Source: Flavobacterium sp. (lineage in GTDB: Bacteria > Bacteroidota > Bacteroidia > Flavobacteriales > Flavobacteriaceae). From it: a stretch of 64,000 bases of DNA. Position 1 is the stretch's first letter; every line of letters starts with the position of its first letter. The notes beneath the pieces are model-generated. The model was not told the DNA's origin, did not search any database, and saw only the letters and a program-made list of their open reading frames with translations. The translations under genes were made by a program, and so were the position numbers. Of this stretch, positions 29,818 through 40,048 are shown piece by piece. The stretch lies in contig NZ_JANXTI010000065.1 in the NCBI RefSeq assembly GCF_025352425.1, positions 29,873-93,872 of the forward strand, in the 5' to 3' direction.

Positions 29818-30889
29818 TATCATGCAGGAAGTAATGACAAACTCAATTAAAATAACGAAAGCAATGCAGTCAAAAGCAAGTGAAGTTGATTTTCACAACA
29901 TCGTTATGGGAACCCGATTTTCAGATCATATGTTTATTTGTGATTATCAGAATGGCGAATGGCAAAATCCGAGAATTGAACCATTGGCTATGATTCCGAC
30001 ACATCCGGCGGCTATGGCATTGCATTATGGTCAGGCGATTTTTGAAGGAATGAAAGCCACTATGGGAAAAGACGGAACGCCGTTATTATTTCGTCCCGAT
30101 GAGAATGCCAAACGAATGAATTTCAGTGCGGACCGAATGGGAATGCCTTTGTTTCCTGAAGATTTATTCGTTGAAGCATTAAAACAATTTGTAGCGATAG
30201 AAAAAGAATGGATTCCGACACAGGAAGGTAGCGCTTTATATCTGCGCCCGTTTATGTATGCCGACGAACCTTTTATCGGAATGCGTGCGGCGACTAGCTT
30301 TAAGTTTATTGTTATGGCATCGCCAACCGGGCCTTTCTTTCACAAAAAAATTAAATTATATGCAGAAAAAAAATATGTTCGTGCCGTAAATGGTGGAACC
30401 GGAGAAGCGAAAGCAGCCGGAAACTATGCCGCTGCTATTCGTCCGACCGAGCATGCCAAAACAAAAGGCTATGACCAAGTGTTGTGGTTAGATGCGCAAC
30501 ATTTTGAACACATTCAGGAAGTGGGTACGATGAATATTTTCTTCAAAATAGGAGGTAAGTTCATTACGCCCGATTTGAGCGGTTCAATTCTGGCGGGAAT
30601 AACCCGAATGAGCGTGATTGACATTTTGCGAGATAAAGGATATGAAGTTACCGAACGTCCGATTACTATTACTGAAATCATTGAAGCTTCAGAAAACGGA
30701 ACTTTGGAAGAAGCTTTTGGTGCCGGAACTGCAGTTGGTATTGCTCGAATTGAAGAAATTGGAAACAAAGATTTGTCGATTAAATTCCCAGCAGAGAATC
30801 CGGTTTCGGATATGGTAGCGAACACTTTAGAAGGCATAAAAACACAAGAATTAGAAGATAAATTTGGCTGGTTGGTTGCAGCAAAGTAA
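29795..30889 (+). CDS. ilvE: Branched-chain (class IV) amino acid aminotransferase; likely start downstream at 29822 or 29834
   Basis: BCAT: HYGQAIFEGMKA, LYLRPFMYADEPFIG, GTGEAKAAGNYAAA. Confidence 0.92.
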   Translation: MIPTQLYNIMQEVMTNSIKITKAMQSKASEVDFHNIVMGTRFSDHMFICDYQNGEWQNPRIEPLAMIPTHPAAMALHYGQAIFEGMKATMGKDGTPLLFRPDENAKRMNFSADRMGMPLFPEDLFVEALKQFVAIEKEWIPTQEGSALYLRPFMYADEPFIGMRAATSFKFIVMASPTGPFFHKKIKLYAEKKYVRAVNGGTGEAKAAGNYAAAIRPTEHAKTKGYDQVLWLDAQHFEHIQEVGTMNIFFKIGGKFITPDLSGSILAGITRMSVIDILRDKGYEVTERPITITEIIEASENGTLEEAFGAGTAVGIARIEEIGNKDLSIKFPAENPVSDMVANTLEGIKTQELEDKFGWLVAAK

Positions 30890-30914
30890 GTTAATCACTG
30901 TAAATATAATTTTG

Positions 30915-30978
30915 TTAACCATTAAGATATTAAGAAAGTTAAGGAAAACTTAATGAAACTTAATATCTTAATGGTTAA
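30915..30978. promoter_or_regulatory. 20-bp perfect inverted repeat with 24-nt loop
   Basis: TTAACCATTAAGATATTAAG (30915-30934) and CTTAATATCTTAATGGTTAA (30959-30978). Confidence 0.9.
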
Positions 30979-33058
30979 TAAAGCAAATCATTATTTAGCT
31001 CAAAATAAAAAAATGTTAGATAAAAACATCCTCCAAAAAGCATTTTCAACAATGGCCACTGCCAAAGCAATGACCAACTTGTATGAAAATAATTTTAAGA
31101 TTGTTTCCAAATATGTTCACGCCACTTCGCGCGGGCACGAAGCCATTCAGATTGCGATGGCGCTGCATTTACTGCCACAGGATTATGCTTTTCCGTATTA
31201 TCGTGATGATGCAATGTTACTCGGAATTGGGATGCAGCCTTATGATCTGATGCTGCAATTGATGGCCAAAAGAGACGACCCTTTTTCAGGAGGGCGAACA
31301 TATTACTGTCACCCAAGTTTGAAAGATGATGATAAACCTAAAATTCCACATCAGTCGTCAGCAACAGGAATGCAGGCCATTCCTGCAACAGGCGCTGCGA
31401 TGGGTTTTTGGTATAAGGAAAACATTGGAATTGAAGATAAAAATCAAGAAGCTCCGATTGTCGTTTGTTCGCTTGGCGATGCTTCGGTAACGGAAGGTGA
31501 AATTGCTGAAGCGTTTCAAATGGCGGCATTGAAGCAATTACCGATTTTGTATTTGGTACAAGATAACGGTTGGGATATTTCAGCAAATGCGGCTGAAACA
31601 CGAGCACAAAATGCGTTTGAGTATGCCAAAGGTTTCCACGGAATTGAAGCGATTTCGATTGATGGTGCCAATTTTACCGAAAGTTATTTAGCGATTCAAA
31701 AGGTAGTTGCTACTATTCGAAACGAAAGACGACCGTTTTTAGTTCATGCCAAAGTACCATTACTGAATCACCACACATCTGGCGTTCGTATGGAATGGTA
31801 TCGAGACGATTTGGAAGAAGCACAGTCGCGTGATCCTTTTCCTGTTTTGGAAAAGCAATTATTGGATGCAGGATTTACGACAAAAGAAATAGAGAATATA
31901 GAAAATTCGGTTGCAGCCAAAGTACAAGCTGATTTTGATAAAGCCCAATTAGCCGAAGATCCAAGACCCGAAGATTTGTTTACGCATGATTTTGCACCAA
32001 CTCCAATTACCGAAGAAACAGGCGAAAGAAATCCGCAACGCGAAGATAAAGTTGTGATGGTCGATTGCGCTTTATTTGCTGTGGAAGAATTGATGAAGTC
32101 GCACAAAGAATGTTTGCTTTACGGACAAGATGTAGGCGGACGTTTGGGCGGCGTTTTCAGGGAAGCGGCGACTTTGGCCCAGAAATTTGGTGACGAGCGC
32201 GTTTTCAATACGCCAATCCAGGAAGCTTTTATTGTAGGTTCTACAGTTGGAATGTCAGCCGTTGGTCTCAAACCAATTGTAGAAGTACAGTTTGCTGATT
32301 ACATTTGGCCTGGACTTAATCAATTGTTTACCGAAGTGAGCCGTTCCAGTTTTTTATCCAATGGAAAATGGCCGGTAAGTATGATTTTGCGTGTGCCGAT
32401 TGGTGCGTACGGTAGTGGTGGTCCGTATCATTCGTCTTCGGTGGAAAGTGTGCTTACAAATATTCGCGGAATAAAAATAGCGTATCCAAGTAACGGCGCC
32501 GATTTAAAAGGATTACTAAAAGCAGCCTATTACGACCCAAATCCCGTGGTGATGCTGGAGCACAAAGGCTTATATTGGAGTAAAGGAAAAGGTACCGATG
32601 CTGCGCGGGTAAATGAACCAAGTGAAGATTATATTCTGCCTTTTGGCAAAGCCAATATCGTTCAGGAAATCTGGGGACAGGAATCGGAAGAAACAATCTC
32701 AGTTATAACATACGGAATGGGAGTTCACTGGGCATTGAACGCTTCTGCAGGGATGAAAAATCAAGTAGAAATTATTGATTTACGAACCTTATTTCCGTTA
32801 GATGAAGAAGCGATTTTGAAATCGGTTAAAAAAACTAAAAAGTGCCTGGTTGTTACCGAAGAACCAACGAATAATTCCTTTGCGAGAAGCTTGGCAGGAA
32901 TGATACAGGAAAAATGTTTCAAACACCTCGACGCTCCGGTAATGGTTATCGGTTCTGAAAACATGCCGGCTATTCCATTAAACAGCACTTTGGAATTCAC
33001 GATGATTCCGAATGAGTATAAAGTGAAGCTAAAGATGGAGGAGTTGTTGCAGTATTAG
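30953..33058 (+). CDS. Fused 2-oxoacid dehydrogenase E1 (alpha+beta); likely start 31013
   Basis: E1 alpha region (SRGHEAIQIA, SLGDASVTEGEIAEAFQMA) followed by E1 beta (YGQDVGGRLGGVFREA, PIGAYGSGGPYHSSSVE). Confidence 0.93.
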   Translation: MKLNILMVNKANHYLAQNKKMLDKNILQKAFSTMATAKAMTNLYENNFKIVSKYVHATSRGHEAIQIAMALHLLPQDYAFPYYRDDAMLLGIGMQPYDLMLQLMAKRDDPFSGGRTYYCHPSLKDDDKPKIPHQSSATGMQAIPATGAAMGFWYKENIGIEDKNQEAPIVVCSLGDASVTEGEIAEAFQMAALKQLPILYLVQDNGWDISANAAETRAQNAFEYAKGFHGIEAISIDGANFTESYLAIQKVVATIRNERRPFLVHAKVPLLNHHTSGVRMEWYRDDLEEAQSRDPFPVLEKQLLDAGFTTKEIENIENSVAAKVQADFDKAQLAEDPRPEDLFTHDFAPTPITEETGERNPQREDKVVMVDCALFAVEELMKSHKECLLYGQDVGGRLGGVFREAATLAQKFGDERVFNTPIQEAFIVGSTVGMSAVGLKPIVEVQFADYIWPGLNQLFTEVSRSSFLSNGKWPVSMILRVPIGAYGSGGPYHSSSVESVLTNIRGIKIAYPSNGADLKGLLKAAYYDPNPVVMLEHKGLYWSKGKGTDAARVNEPSEDYILPFGKANIVQEIWGQESEETISVITYGMGVHWALNASAGMKNQVEIIDLRTLFPLDEEAILKSVKKTKKCLVVTEEPTNNSFARSLAGMIQEKCFKHLDAPVMVIGSENMPAIPLNSTLEFTMIPNEYKVKLKMEELLQY

Positions 33059-33160
33059 GAGCTATTCCCGCTATTCATTGCAATCTTTTTTGGGTTTCCC
33101 TTTCGCTTCGCTACAGGAAAATCAAAAAAGGATTTCCATTACTATCGGGGCTAGAAAAAA
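33055..33160. repeat. Family A intergenic repeat, copy 4 (contains E1 stop)
   Basis: TTAGGAGCTATTCCCGCTATTCATTGCAATCTTTTTTG...AAAAAAGGATTTCCATTACTATCGGGGCTAG. Confidence 0.75.
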
Positions 33161-33169
33161 CAAAATAAA

Positions 33170-33194
33170 AACCGTAATAATAAATGTTACGGTT
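33170..33194. terminator. Hairpin AACCGTAA...TTACGGTT between convergent genes
   Basis: 8-bp perfect stem. Confidence 0.55.
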
Positions 33195-33226
33195 ATCTAT
33201 TTTTGCTAATTGTGACTGCGAACTGC

Positions 33227-33760
33227 CTACTTCTTCTGCGGTGGATACTGTTCTAAAATCTTAGAAACAAACTCCTTTATTTTTTCATCCTTTTTATTGG
33301 TGTCTTTTGTCAAAGTGCCCTGACCTTCACCCTGCCAAATCAATTCTTTTTTCTTTGCATCGATGATGTCGACGTATAAAGTTCCTTCTGTATATCTTGA
33401 AACTGATGTGTTTCCGCCCCATAAATAAGGATTCCATCCGTAGCCCCAGCCATAACCCCATCCGGCATTGTATTGGTTTACATTAACTTGCTCTCTTTCT
33501 TTGGTAAAAAAGGCAATCAACAAATCAGGGTTTTCACTTTTTGTAAATCCTTTTGAAGTCATTACTTCATCAATAGAGCGAAGGATTCTCTTTTTATCTA
33601 AATCGGAAATCTCGGCTTTGTCTATTCCGGTTTTATGGAAAGCATAAGTTTTGTAGGGCGAAAAATCTACTTTTTTGTCATAATCGGAATTCACACTAAC
33701 AGAGCAGCATGAGGAAAAAACAAAGAGAAGAAGTAACGGTAAAATTTTTAATGTTTTCAT
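33227..33760 (-). CDS. DUF4136 lipoprotein
   Basis: Lipobox FSSCCS; DYDKKVDFSPYKTYAF. Confidence 0.85.
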   Translation of the reverse strand: MKTLKILPLLLLFVFSSCCSVSVNSDYDKKVDFSPYKTYAFHKTGIDKAEISDLDKKRILRSIDEVMTSKGFTKSENPDLLIAFFTKEREQVNVNQYNAGWGYGWGYGWNPYLWGGNTSVSRYTEGTLYVDIIDAKKKELIWQGEGQGTLTKDTNKKDEKIKEFVSKILEQYPPQKK

Positions 33761-33824
33761 AGCTATAATTTATTTAAGTTTCTAGTTCAAAATTTAGCTT
33801 AGAATCAAAAACTTTAATTCCAAA

Positions 33825-35801
33825 CTAAAACAACGAATCGTCAACTATGTTAGGGATGGTAACTTTTAATAAAGGTTGCGTAGCCATGGCTCTTTTTATT
33901 GCAAAAATTGCTCCTTCATTTCTGGCCCAATTTCTTCTTGAAATCCCGTTATTAACATCCCAGAAAAGCATTGACTCTAAGCGTCTTGACGCGTCCGCAG
34001 ATCCATCAAGAACCATACCAAATCCCCCGTTAATTACCTCGCCCCACCCAACGCCTCCGCCATTATGGATAGAAACCCAGGTAGCACCACGGAAACTGTC
34101 GCCAATTACGTTTTGGATTGCCATATCAGCAGTAAACCGCGAACCGTCATAGATGTTGGAAGTTTCCCTATAAGGAGAATCCGTTCCGGAAACGTCATGA
34201 TGATCACGACCTAGAACTACATAACCAATTTCGCCAAGGGCAATTGCCTGATTGAAAGCTTCTGCGATTTTTATTCGTCCTTCTGCATCGGCGTATAGGA
34301 TTCGGGCTTGTGAACCAACGACTAATTTATTTTCCTGTGCGCCTTTTATCCATTGGATGTTATCTGCCATTTGCTGTTTGATTTCGGAAGGTGAGTCTTT
34401 CATCATTTCCTCCAGAACATCACAGGCAATTTTATCCGTCTTCTCTAAATCTTCAGGATTTCCGGAGGCGCAAACCCAACGAAACGGTCCAAACCCGTAA
34501 TCAAAACACATTGGTCCCATAATATCCTGCACATAACTCGGGTATTTGAAATCGATTCCGTTTGCAGCCATTACATCGGCGCCAGCTCTGGAAGCTTCTA
34601 ACAGAAAAGCATTTCCGTAATCAAAGAAATAGGTTCCTTTTTCGGTGTGTTTATTGATAGCTTTGGCGTGACGTCGTAAAGTTTTTTGGACTTCTTCTTT
34701 GAACTTAGCCGGATTGTTCGCCATCATTTCGTTGGCATCCTCAAAAGAAATTCCAGCCGGATAATAGCCGCCAGCCCATGGATTATGTAGGGAAGATTGA
34801 TCAGAACCTAAATCAATATGTATATTTTCCTGATCGAAACTTTCCCAAACATCAACTATATTTCCTAAATAGGCGATAGAAACTGTTTCTTGATCACGAA
34901 GCGATTTTTTGACTCTTGTAACTAGATCGTTGATGTTTTCAATTACTTCATTTATCCAGCCTTGTGAGTGACGGATGTGTGTAATTTTTGGATTGACTTC
35001 GGCACAAACGGTCACGCATCCGGCAATGTTTCCCGCTTTTGGTTGTGCGCCCGACATTCCGCCTAAACCGGAAGTAACAAATAAACCGCCTTTTGGTACT
35101 TTTTTAATTTTTCTGAATCCGTTAAGAACAGTAATTGTTGTTCCGTGAACGATTCCTTGTGGGCCGATATACATATAGCTGCCGGCAGTCATTTGTCCGT
35201 ATTGGGAAACGCCCAGGGCATTCATTTTTTCCCAATCGTCAGGTTGCGAATAATTTGGAATTACCATTCCGTTAGTAACGACAACTCTTGGTGCCTCTTT
35301 ATGAGATGGATACAATCCCATTGGATGACCAGAATACATCGTCAAGGTTTGCTCTTCGGTCATTTCTGCCAAATAGTGCATCGTAAGTAGGTATTGTGCC
35401 CAGTTTTGAAAAACAGCTCCATTTCCGCCATAGGTAATTAACTCGTGTGGATGTTGAGCAACTGCATAATCCAAATTGTTTTGAATCATCAGCATAATGG
35501 CTTTTGCTTGTTCACATTTCCCCGGATATTCAGAAATGGGACGCGCATACATTTTATAATCAGGACGAAAACGATACATATAGATGCGACCATATTTTTC
35601 TAATTCTTCTTTGAATTCGGGAAGTAAAGTGGCGTGATGTTGTGGCTCGAAGTAGCGCAAGGCATTTTTCAACGCTAGTTTTTTCTCTTCATCAGAAAGG
35701 ATTTCCTTTCGTTTTGGCGCGTGATTTATTTCGGCTTCGTATGGTTTAGGATTTGGCAGTGTAGCTGGAATTCCTTGTTGTATTTGTTCCTGAAATGTCA
35801 T
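33825..35801 (-). CDS. hutU: Urocanate hydratase
   Basis: YGGNGAVFQNWAQYLLTM, YSGHPMGLYPSH, TSGLGGMSGAQPKA. Confidence 0.95.
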   Translation of the reverse strand: MTFQEQIQQGIPATLPNPKPYEAEINHAPKRKEILSDEEKKLALKNALRYFEPQHHATLLPEFKEELEKYGRIYMYRFRPDYKMYARPISEYPGKCEQAKAIMLMIQNNLDYAVAQHPHELITYGGNGAVFQNWAQYLLTMHYLAEMTEEQTLTMYSGHPMGLYPSHKEAPRVVVTNGMVIPNYSQPDDWEKMNALGVSQYGQMTAGSYMYIGPQGIVHGTTITVLNGFRKIKKVPKGGLFVTSGLGGMSGAQPKAGNIAGCVTVCAEVNPKITHIRHSQGWINEVIENINDLVTRVKKSLRDQETVSIAYLGNIVDVWESFDQENIHIDLGSDQSSLHNPWAGGYYPAGISFEDANEMMANNPAKFKEEVQKTLRRHAKAINKHTEKGTYFFDYGNAFLLEASRAGADVMAANGIDFKYPSYVQDIMGPMCFDYGFGPFRWVCASGNPEDLEKTDKIACDVLEEMMKDSPSEIKQQMADNIQWIKGAQENKLVVGSQARILYADAEGRIKIAEAFNQAIALGEIGYVVLGRDHHDVSGTDSPYRETSNIYDGSRFTADMAIQNVIGDSFRGATWVSIHNGGGVGWGEVINGGFGMVLDGSADASRRLESMLFWDVNNGISRRNWARNEGAIFAIKRAMATQPLLKVTIPNIVDDSLF

Positions 35802-35816
35802 TTTAAGCTGTGTTTC

Positions 35817-35878
35817 GCGTTAGGGATGGGAGCTGGCTACCGTGTAGCGCGGACAGCCCGACCCTTGTGGTAACGCCC
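35817..35878 (-). repeat. Family B repeat, copy 1
   Basis: GCGTTAGGGATGGGAGC...AGCGCGGACAGCCCGACCC...TAACGCC; related to 60678-60738. Confidence 0.65.
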
Positions 35879-35880
35879 AA

Positions 35881-36063
35881 TTATTTTTTAATAGTTCCTG
35901 TTTTTTTATCGAATCCGTATGGACAATGACGGCAGCCACTTTTGCAGCAATAGCCGCGTCTCAAGTGATATTTTTCGGTGAAACATTTATAACCTTCGGG
36001 TGTGAAATAGAAATCTTCACCTTCGATTAGTTTATTTTCATTATTTTGCTCATCCATAGCCAC
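35881..36063 (-). CDS. DUF5522-like Cys-rich small protein
   Basis: YCCKSGCRHCPYGFDK. Confidence 0.8.
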   Translation of the reverse strand: MAMDEQNNENKLIEGEDFYFTPEGYKCFTEKYHLRRGYCCKSGCRHCPYGFDKKTGTIKK

Positions 36064-36084
36064 AAATTTAAAGCATTATAACAA

Positions 36085-36411
36085 ATGTTTGTAATCGTTT
36101 CAAGATATTTAATTCCAAAAGGTTTTCGAGGGATAACTTTGTTCCCTTTTATTATCGTTTCAGAAAACCATTTGAAGCAAAATCCGGTAATGATTAATCA
36201 TGAAAAAATCCATATCCGTCAGCAGATGCAGTTATTAATTTTGCCTTTTTTTATTTGGTACGGAATAGAGTATTTGGTTAAATGGTTTATTTATAAAGAC
36301 AAGAATGCCGCATATAGGAATATTTCTTTTGAACGGGAAGCGTATGCAAATGAAAAAGACCTAAACTATTTAACGCGTAGGTCTTTTTGGAAGTTTTTAA
36401 ACTATTTGTAG
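36085..36411 (+). CDS. Small membrane protein with HExxH motif
   Basis: NHEKIHIRQQ...LLILPFFIWYGIEYL...FEREAYANE. Confidence 0.7.
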   Translation: MFVIVSRYLIPKGFRGITLFPFIIVSENHLKQNPVMINHEKIHIRQQMQLLILPFFIWYGIEYLVKWFIYKDKNAAYRNISFEREAYANEKDLNYLTRRSFWKFLNYL

Positions 36412-36492
36412 GCGTTGGTCAACAATTACAGATTCATTTAATTGAAATTGTGTAAAATGATTTACATAAGCTACTTTTGAAAAAATATTTTT

Positions 36493-37395
36493 TTGGAAAG
36501 CTATAATCAGAAAATCAATTTAGAAAACACCAATATCTCGCTTTATATAAAAAGGGAAGACTTACTTCATCCGCTTATTTCAGGAAATAAAATCAGAAAA
36601 TTAAAATATAATCTCCAGCAGGCGAAAAATGAAAATAAAGAAACGCTTTTGACTTTTGGAGGTGCTTTTTCCAATCATATTCTGGCAGTTGCGGCTGCGG
36701 GGAAAGAACAAGGATTCAAAACTATTGGAATCATCCGCGGAGAAGAACTGAAAGATAAGGTTTTAGAAAACCCAACCTTGAAAAAGGCCAGCGATCTCGG
36801 AATGGTTTTTGAGTTCGTGCGCAGAGAAATTTACAAAGAAAAAAGCAGCCCGGAATTCACCCGGCTATTGACAGAAAAATTTGGAGACTTTTATTTAATT
36901 CCGGAAGGCGGAACCAACGATTTAGCGGTTAAAGGTTGCGAAGAAATTTTAACAGAAACTGAAGACAAGTTCGATTATATTTGTTGTGCCGTTGGCACGG
37001 GAGGAACCGTTTCGGGCCTAATAAATTGTTCAAAAGATAGTCAACAAGTTTTGGGTTTCCCTGTATTAAAAGGTGATTTTCTAAGAGAAGATATTTGTAA
37101 ATTTGTTTCCGGCACAAAATGGGATTTGATTACGGCCTATCATTTTGAGGGTTATGCTAAAGTTTCGGAAGAATTGATACTCTTTATTAATGAATTTTAT
37201 AAAAAATATAAAATCCCGTTAGATCCAATTTATACAGGAAAGATGATGTTTGGGGTTATGGATTTAATTGATAAGAATTATTTTCCCGAAAACTCAAAAG
37301 TACTGGTTATTCATACCGGTGGTTTACAAGGAATTGCCGGAATGAATAATTTATTGAAACACAAAAAACAATTACAAATTACAATTTATGATTAA
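36493..37395 (+). CDS. PLP-dependent ACC deaminase/D-cysteine desulfhydrase family protein (TTG start in track)
   Basis: SGNKIRKLKYNL, FGGAFSNHILAVAAA, VGTGGTVSGL. Confidence 0.9.
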   Translation: MESYNQKINLENTNISLYIKREDLLHPLISGNKIRKLKYNLQQAKNENKETLLTFGGAFSNHILAVAAAGKEQGFKTIGIIRGEELKDKVLENPTLKKASDLGMVFEFVRREIYKEKSSPEFTRLLTEKFGDFYLIPEGGTNDLAVKGCEEILTETEDKFDYICCAVGTGGTVSGLINCSKDSQQVLGFPVLKGDFLREDICKFVSGTKWDLITAYHFEGYAKVSEELILFINEFYKKYKIPLDPIYTGKMMFGVMDLIDKNYFPENSKVLVIHTGGLQGIAGMNNLLKHKKQLQITIYD

Positions 37396-38290
37396 GAAAA
37401 CACTTTTAGTACTGCTTATGATTTTCGTTGCGTCGTGTAGTGCAAATCATTCAGTTGTCAGAACAACAAAACCTGACCCAAGAAAGTCAGAAGCTCCGGT
37501 GGTTCAACGCGTCAGAAAACCAATTTATAGACCTGCCACTGTGAATAATTCAGTTGCAATTACAAAGAAAGATTCACCAAATGTTGCCAATTACTCCAAT
37601 GGTACTGAAGTTTTAGAAGCTACAACAAGAGTAAAAGTTACTACTGCAATGGTCTTAGCCTACATCGAAAATTATAAAAATGTTGCGAAAGAGAATATGG
37701 TTAGATCAGGAATTCCTGCCAGTATCACATTGGGTCAGGCACTATTAGAATCGGGAGCGGGAACCGGACCGTTGAGCGTTCAGGCCAATAATCATTTTGG
37801 TATTAAATGCCATAAGGAATGGACGGGGCCAAGTATTAAATATTCTGATGATGCTGAAGATGAATGTTTTAGAAAATACGACCAACCAAGTGAGTCTTTT
37901 AAAGATCATTCTTATTTTTTAACCAGCAGGCCAAGATATGCCGAGCTTTTTGAATTTGAAAAAGACGATTATCGAAGTTGGGCTTATGGACTGAAAGCAG
38001 CGGGTTATGCAACCGATTCAAAATATCCAGACAAACTTATTGGATTAATAGAAAAATACCAGTTAAATAAATTCGACGCGGAAGTTTTAGGAAAAGATTT
38101 TGTACCCACCACAACGGTTGTAAGTAAATCAATTGCATACAACGATGATGTTCAAAAATATACGGTTATCAAGGGCGATTCATTGTATTCTATTTCCAGG
38201 AAATTTAACATCTCAATTGACGAATTGAAAAAGAAAAATAACTTAACTGATAATACTATTTCTCTCGGTCAAAGTATTATTGTCAAATAA
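37388..38290 (+). CDS. Glucosaminidase domain lipoprotein with LysM
   Basis: Lipobox [25 protein letters not shown]-terminal [17 protein letters not shown]. Confidence 0.93.
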   Translation: MIKKTLLVLLMIFVASCSANHSVVRTTKPDPRKSEAPVVQRVRKPIYRPATVNNSVAITKKDSPNVANYSNGTEVLEATTRVKVTTAMVLAYIENYKNVAKENMVRSGIPASITLGQALLESGAGTGPLSVQANNHFGIKCHKEWTGPSIKYSDDAEDECFRKYDQPSESFKDHSYFLTSRPRYAELFEFEKDDYRSWAYGLKAAGYATDSKYPDKLIGLIEKYQLNKFDAEVLGKDFVPTTTVVSKSIAYNDDVQKYTVIKGDSLYSISRKFNISIDELKKKNNLTDNTISLGQSIIVK

Positions 38291-38309
38291 TAAAATCCAC
38301 ATTCCAAAT

Positions 38310-39596
38310 ATGATTTATCAAAGAAGCAGTCAGTTATTTGCTGAAGCTGAAAAAGTTATTCCCGGCGGCGTAAATTCCCCGGTACGCGCGTTTAAAGGTG
38401 TTGGCGGAACCCCAATTTTCGCCAAAAGTGCCAAAGGTGCCTATCTTTATGATGAAGATGATAATAGGTTAATTGACTATATCAACTCCTGGGGTCCAAT
38501 GATTTTAGGACATGCTTTTCAGCCCGTTGTTGATGCCATAATTGACAAGGCTAAAAAAGGAACTTCATTTGGAATGCCAACTGAATTGGAGACTAAGATT
38601 GCTGAACTGGCAGTTTCAATGGTGCCAAATATCGATAAAATACGTTTTGTAAACTCCGGAACCGAAGCTTGTATGAGCGCTATTCGTTTGGCAAGAGGTT
38701 TTACAAAAAGAGATAAAATCATAAAATTTGCCGGCTGCTATCACGGGCATTCGGATTCTTTTTTAATTCAGGCCGGAAGTGGCGCAAGTACTTTCGGAAC
38801 ACCAAATTCTCCCGGAGTAACCCAAGGTACAGCGAAGGATACATTGCTTGCTGCTTTTAATGATGTAGAAAATGTAAAAGCATTATTTGATGCCAATAAA
38901 AGTGAAATTGCTGCTATCATTATTGAACCCGTTGCCGGAAATATGGGTTGTGTACCGCCATTAGCGGGATTTTTGCAATCGTTAAGACAACTTTGTGACG
39001 AGAACGGCACATTGCTGATTTTTGACGAAGTGATGACGGGATTCCGATTGGCAAAAGGCGGCGTTCAGGAATTGCTCAATGTTAGAGCCGATATCGTTTG
39101 TTTTGGTAAAGTTATCGGTGGCGGTTTACCCGTTGGTGCGTTTGCAGCAAGAAAGGAAATCATGGATTATTTATCACCGCTTGGGCCGGTTTATCAGGCC
39201 GGAACGCTTTCCGGAAATCCGTTGGCAATGGCTGCCGGTTTTGCGATGCTCCAGACTTTAAATAATGATTCGGATATTTTCACAAGATTGGATGAAAAAA
39301 CGGCGTATCTACACAAAGGAATTGAGAAAGTACTAACTTCTAATAATGTTGTGTTTACAATTAATAGAGTGGGTTCTATGATTTCAGTACATTTTGACGC
39401 GAATCCCGTTTATGATTTTAATACGGCTAAGAATGGGGATAATGAAACGTTTAAAAAGTTCTTTCATGGTTTGTTGAATGAAGGGGTTTATATTGCGCCT
39501 TCGGCCTACGAAACCTGGTTTATCACTGATGCCTTAACCTATGATGATTTGGATTTTACCATTGCTGCTATAGATAAAGTCGCTAAGACGTTATAA
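38310..39596 (+). CDS. hemL: Glutamate-1-semialdehyde 2,1-aminomutase
   Basis: [40 protein letters not shown]; track ORF begins at 38280. Confidence 0.97.
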   Translation: MIYQRSSQLFAEAEKVIPGGVNSPVRAFKGVGGTPIFAKSAKGAYLYDEDDNRLIDYINSWGPMILGHAFQPVVDAIIDKAKKGTSFGMPTELETKIAELAVSMVPNIDKIRFVNSGTEACMSAIRLARGFTKRDKIIKFAGCYHGHSDSFLIQAGSGASTFGTPNSPGVTQGTAKDTLLAAFNDVENVKALFDANKSEIAAIIIEPVAGNMGCVPPLAGFLQSLRQLCDENGTLLIFDEVMTGFRLAKGGVQELLNVRADIVCFGKVIGGGLPVGAFAARKEIMDYLSPLGPVYQAGTLSGNPLAMAAGFAMLQTLNNDSDIFTRLDEKTAYLHKGIEKVLTSNNVVFTINRVGSMISVHFDANPVYDFNTAKNGDNETFKKFFHGLLNEGVYIAPSAYETWFITDALTYDDLDFTIAAIDKVAKTL

Positions 39597-39600
39597 ATAA

Positions 39601-39632
39601 AAAAAGTCCCAAATTAATGGGACTTTTTTTAT
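39601..39632 (+). terminator. Intrinsic terminator AAAAAGTCCCAaattaaTGGGACTTTTTTT
   Basis: Strong stem plus T tract after hemL. Confidence 0.9.
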
Positions 39633-39649
39633 TGCTAATATTGAAAATA

Positions 39650-39979
39650 TTAGTGTGTTAATTTTTCTAACAAAACTGTGTTTTTTTCTAATTTTTCCAT
39701 TTGTTTTCCGTCCAAAGTCGCTCTTATTTTTGCTTCGACAACTCTTGAAAATTCTGCTCTTCTTTCCGGAGAAAGATTTTTGTCATCCAGAACAATTATT
39801 TTTTGTTCAAAAAGTCTTGCGAAATTATCACTTTGAATTTGTTCTAATCCTAAAAATTCACTTAACTCAGCGGCTTCTTTTTTCCCCTTATCATATGCTG
39901 ATGGAGTGTTTTTGTCTTGGGCACTTGCATTAATAGAAAATGCTAACATAAATGTTAAAGCAGCAATTATTTTTTTCAT
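39650..39979 (-). CDS. Hypothetical secreted protein
   Basis: MKKIIAALTFMLAFSINASAQ; internal start 39979 preferred to track start 40039. Confidence 0.7.
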   Translation of the reverse strand: MKKIIAALTFMLAFSINASAQDKNTPSAYDKGKKEAAELSEFLGLEQIQSDNFARLFEQKIIVLDDKNLSPERRAEFSRVVEAKIRATLDGKQMEKLEKNTVLLEKLTH

Positions 39980-40048
39980 TGTGTAAATTTTTAGTTGAAT
40001 TAATAAGTCCAAAACTAATTTATTTTGGTGTAAACTCAAAATTTATTT

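Noticed and set aside
33825-35801. hutU as part of a local histidine-degradation operon
   Set aside because: No hutH, hutI or hutG neighbours in the window; flanks are DUF4136 and DUF5522 genes.
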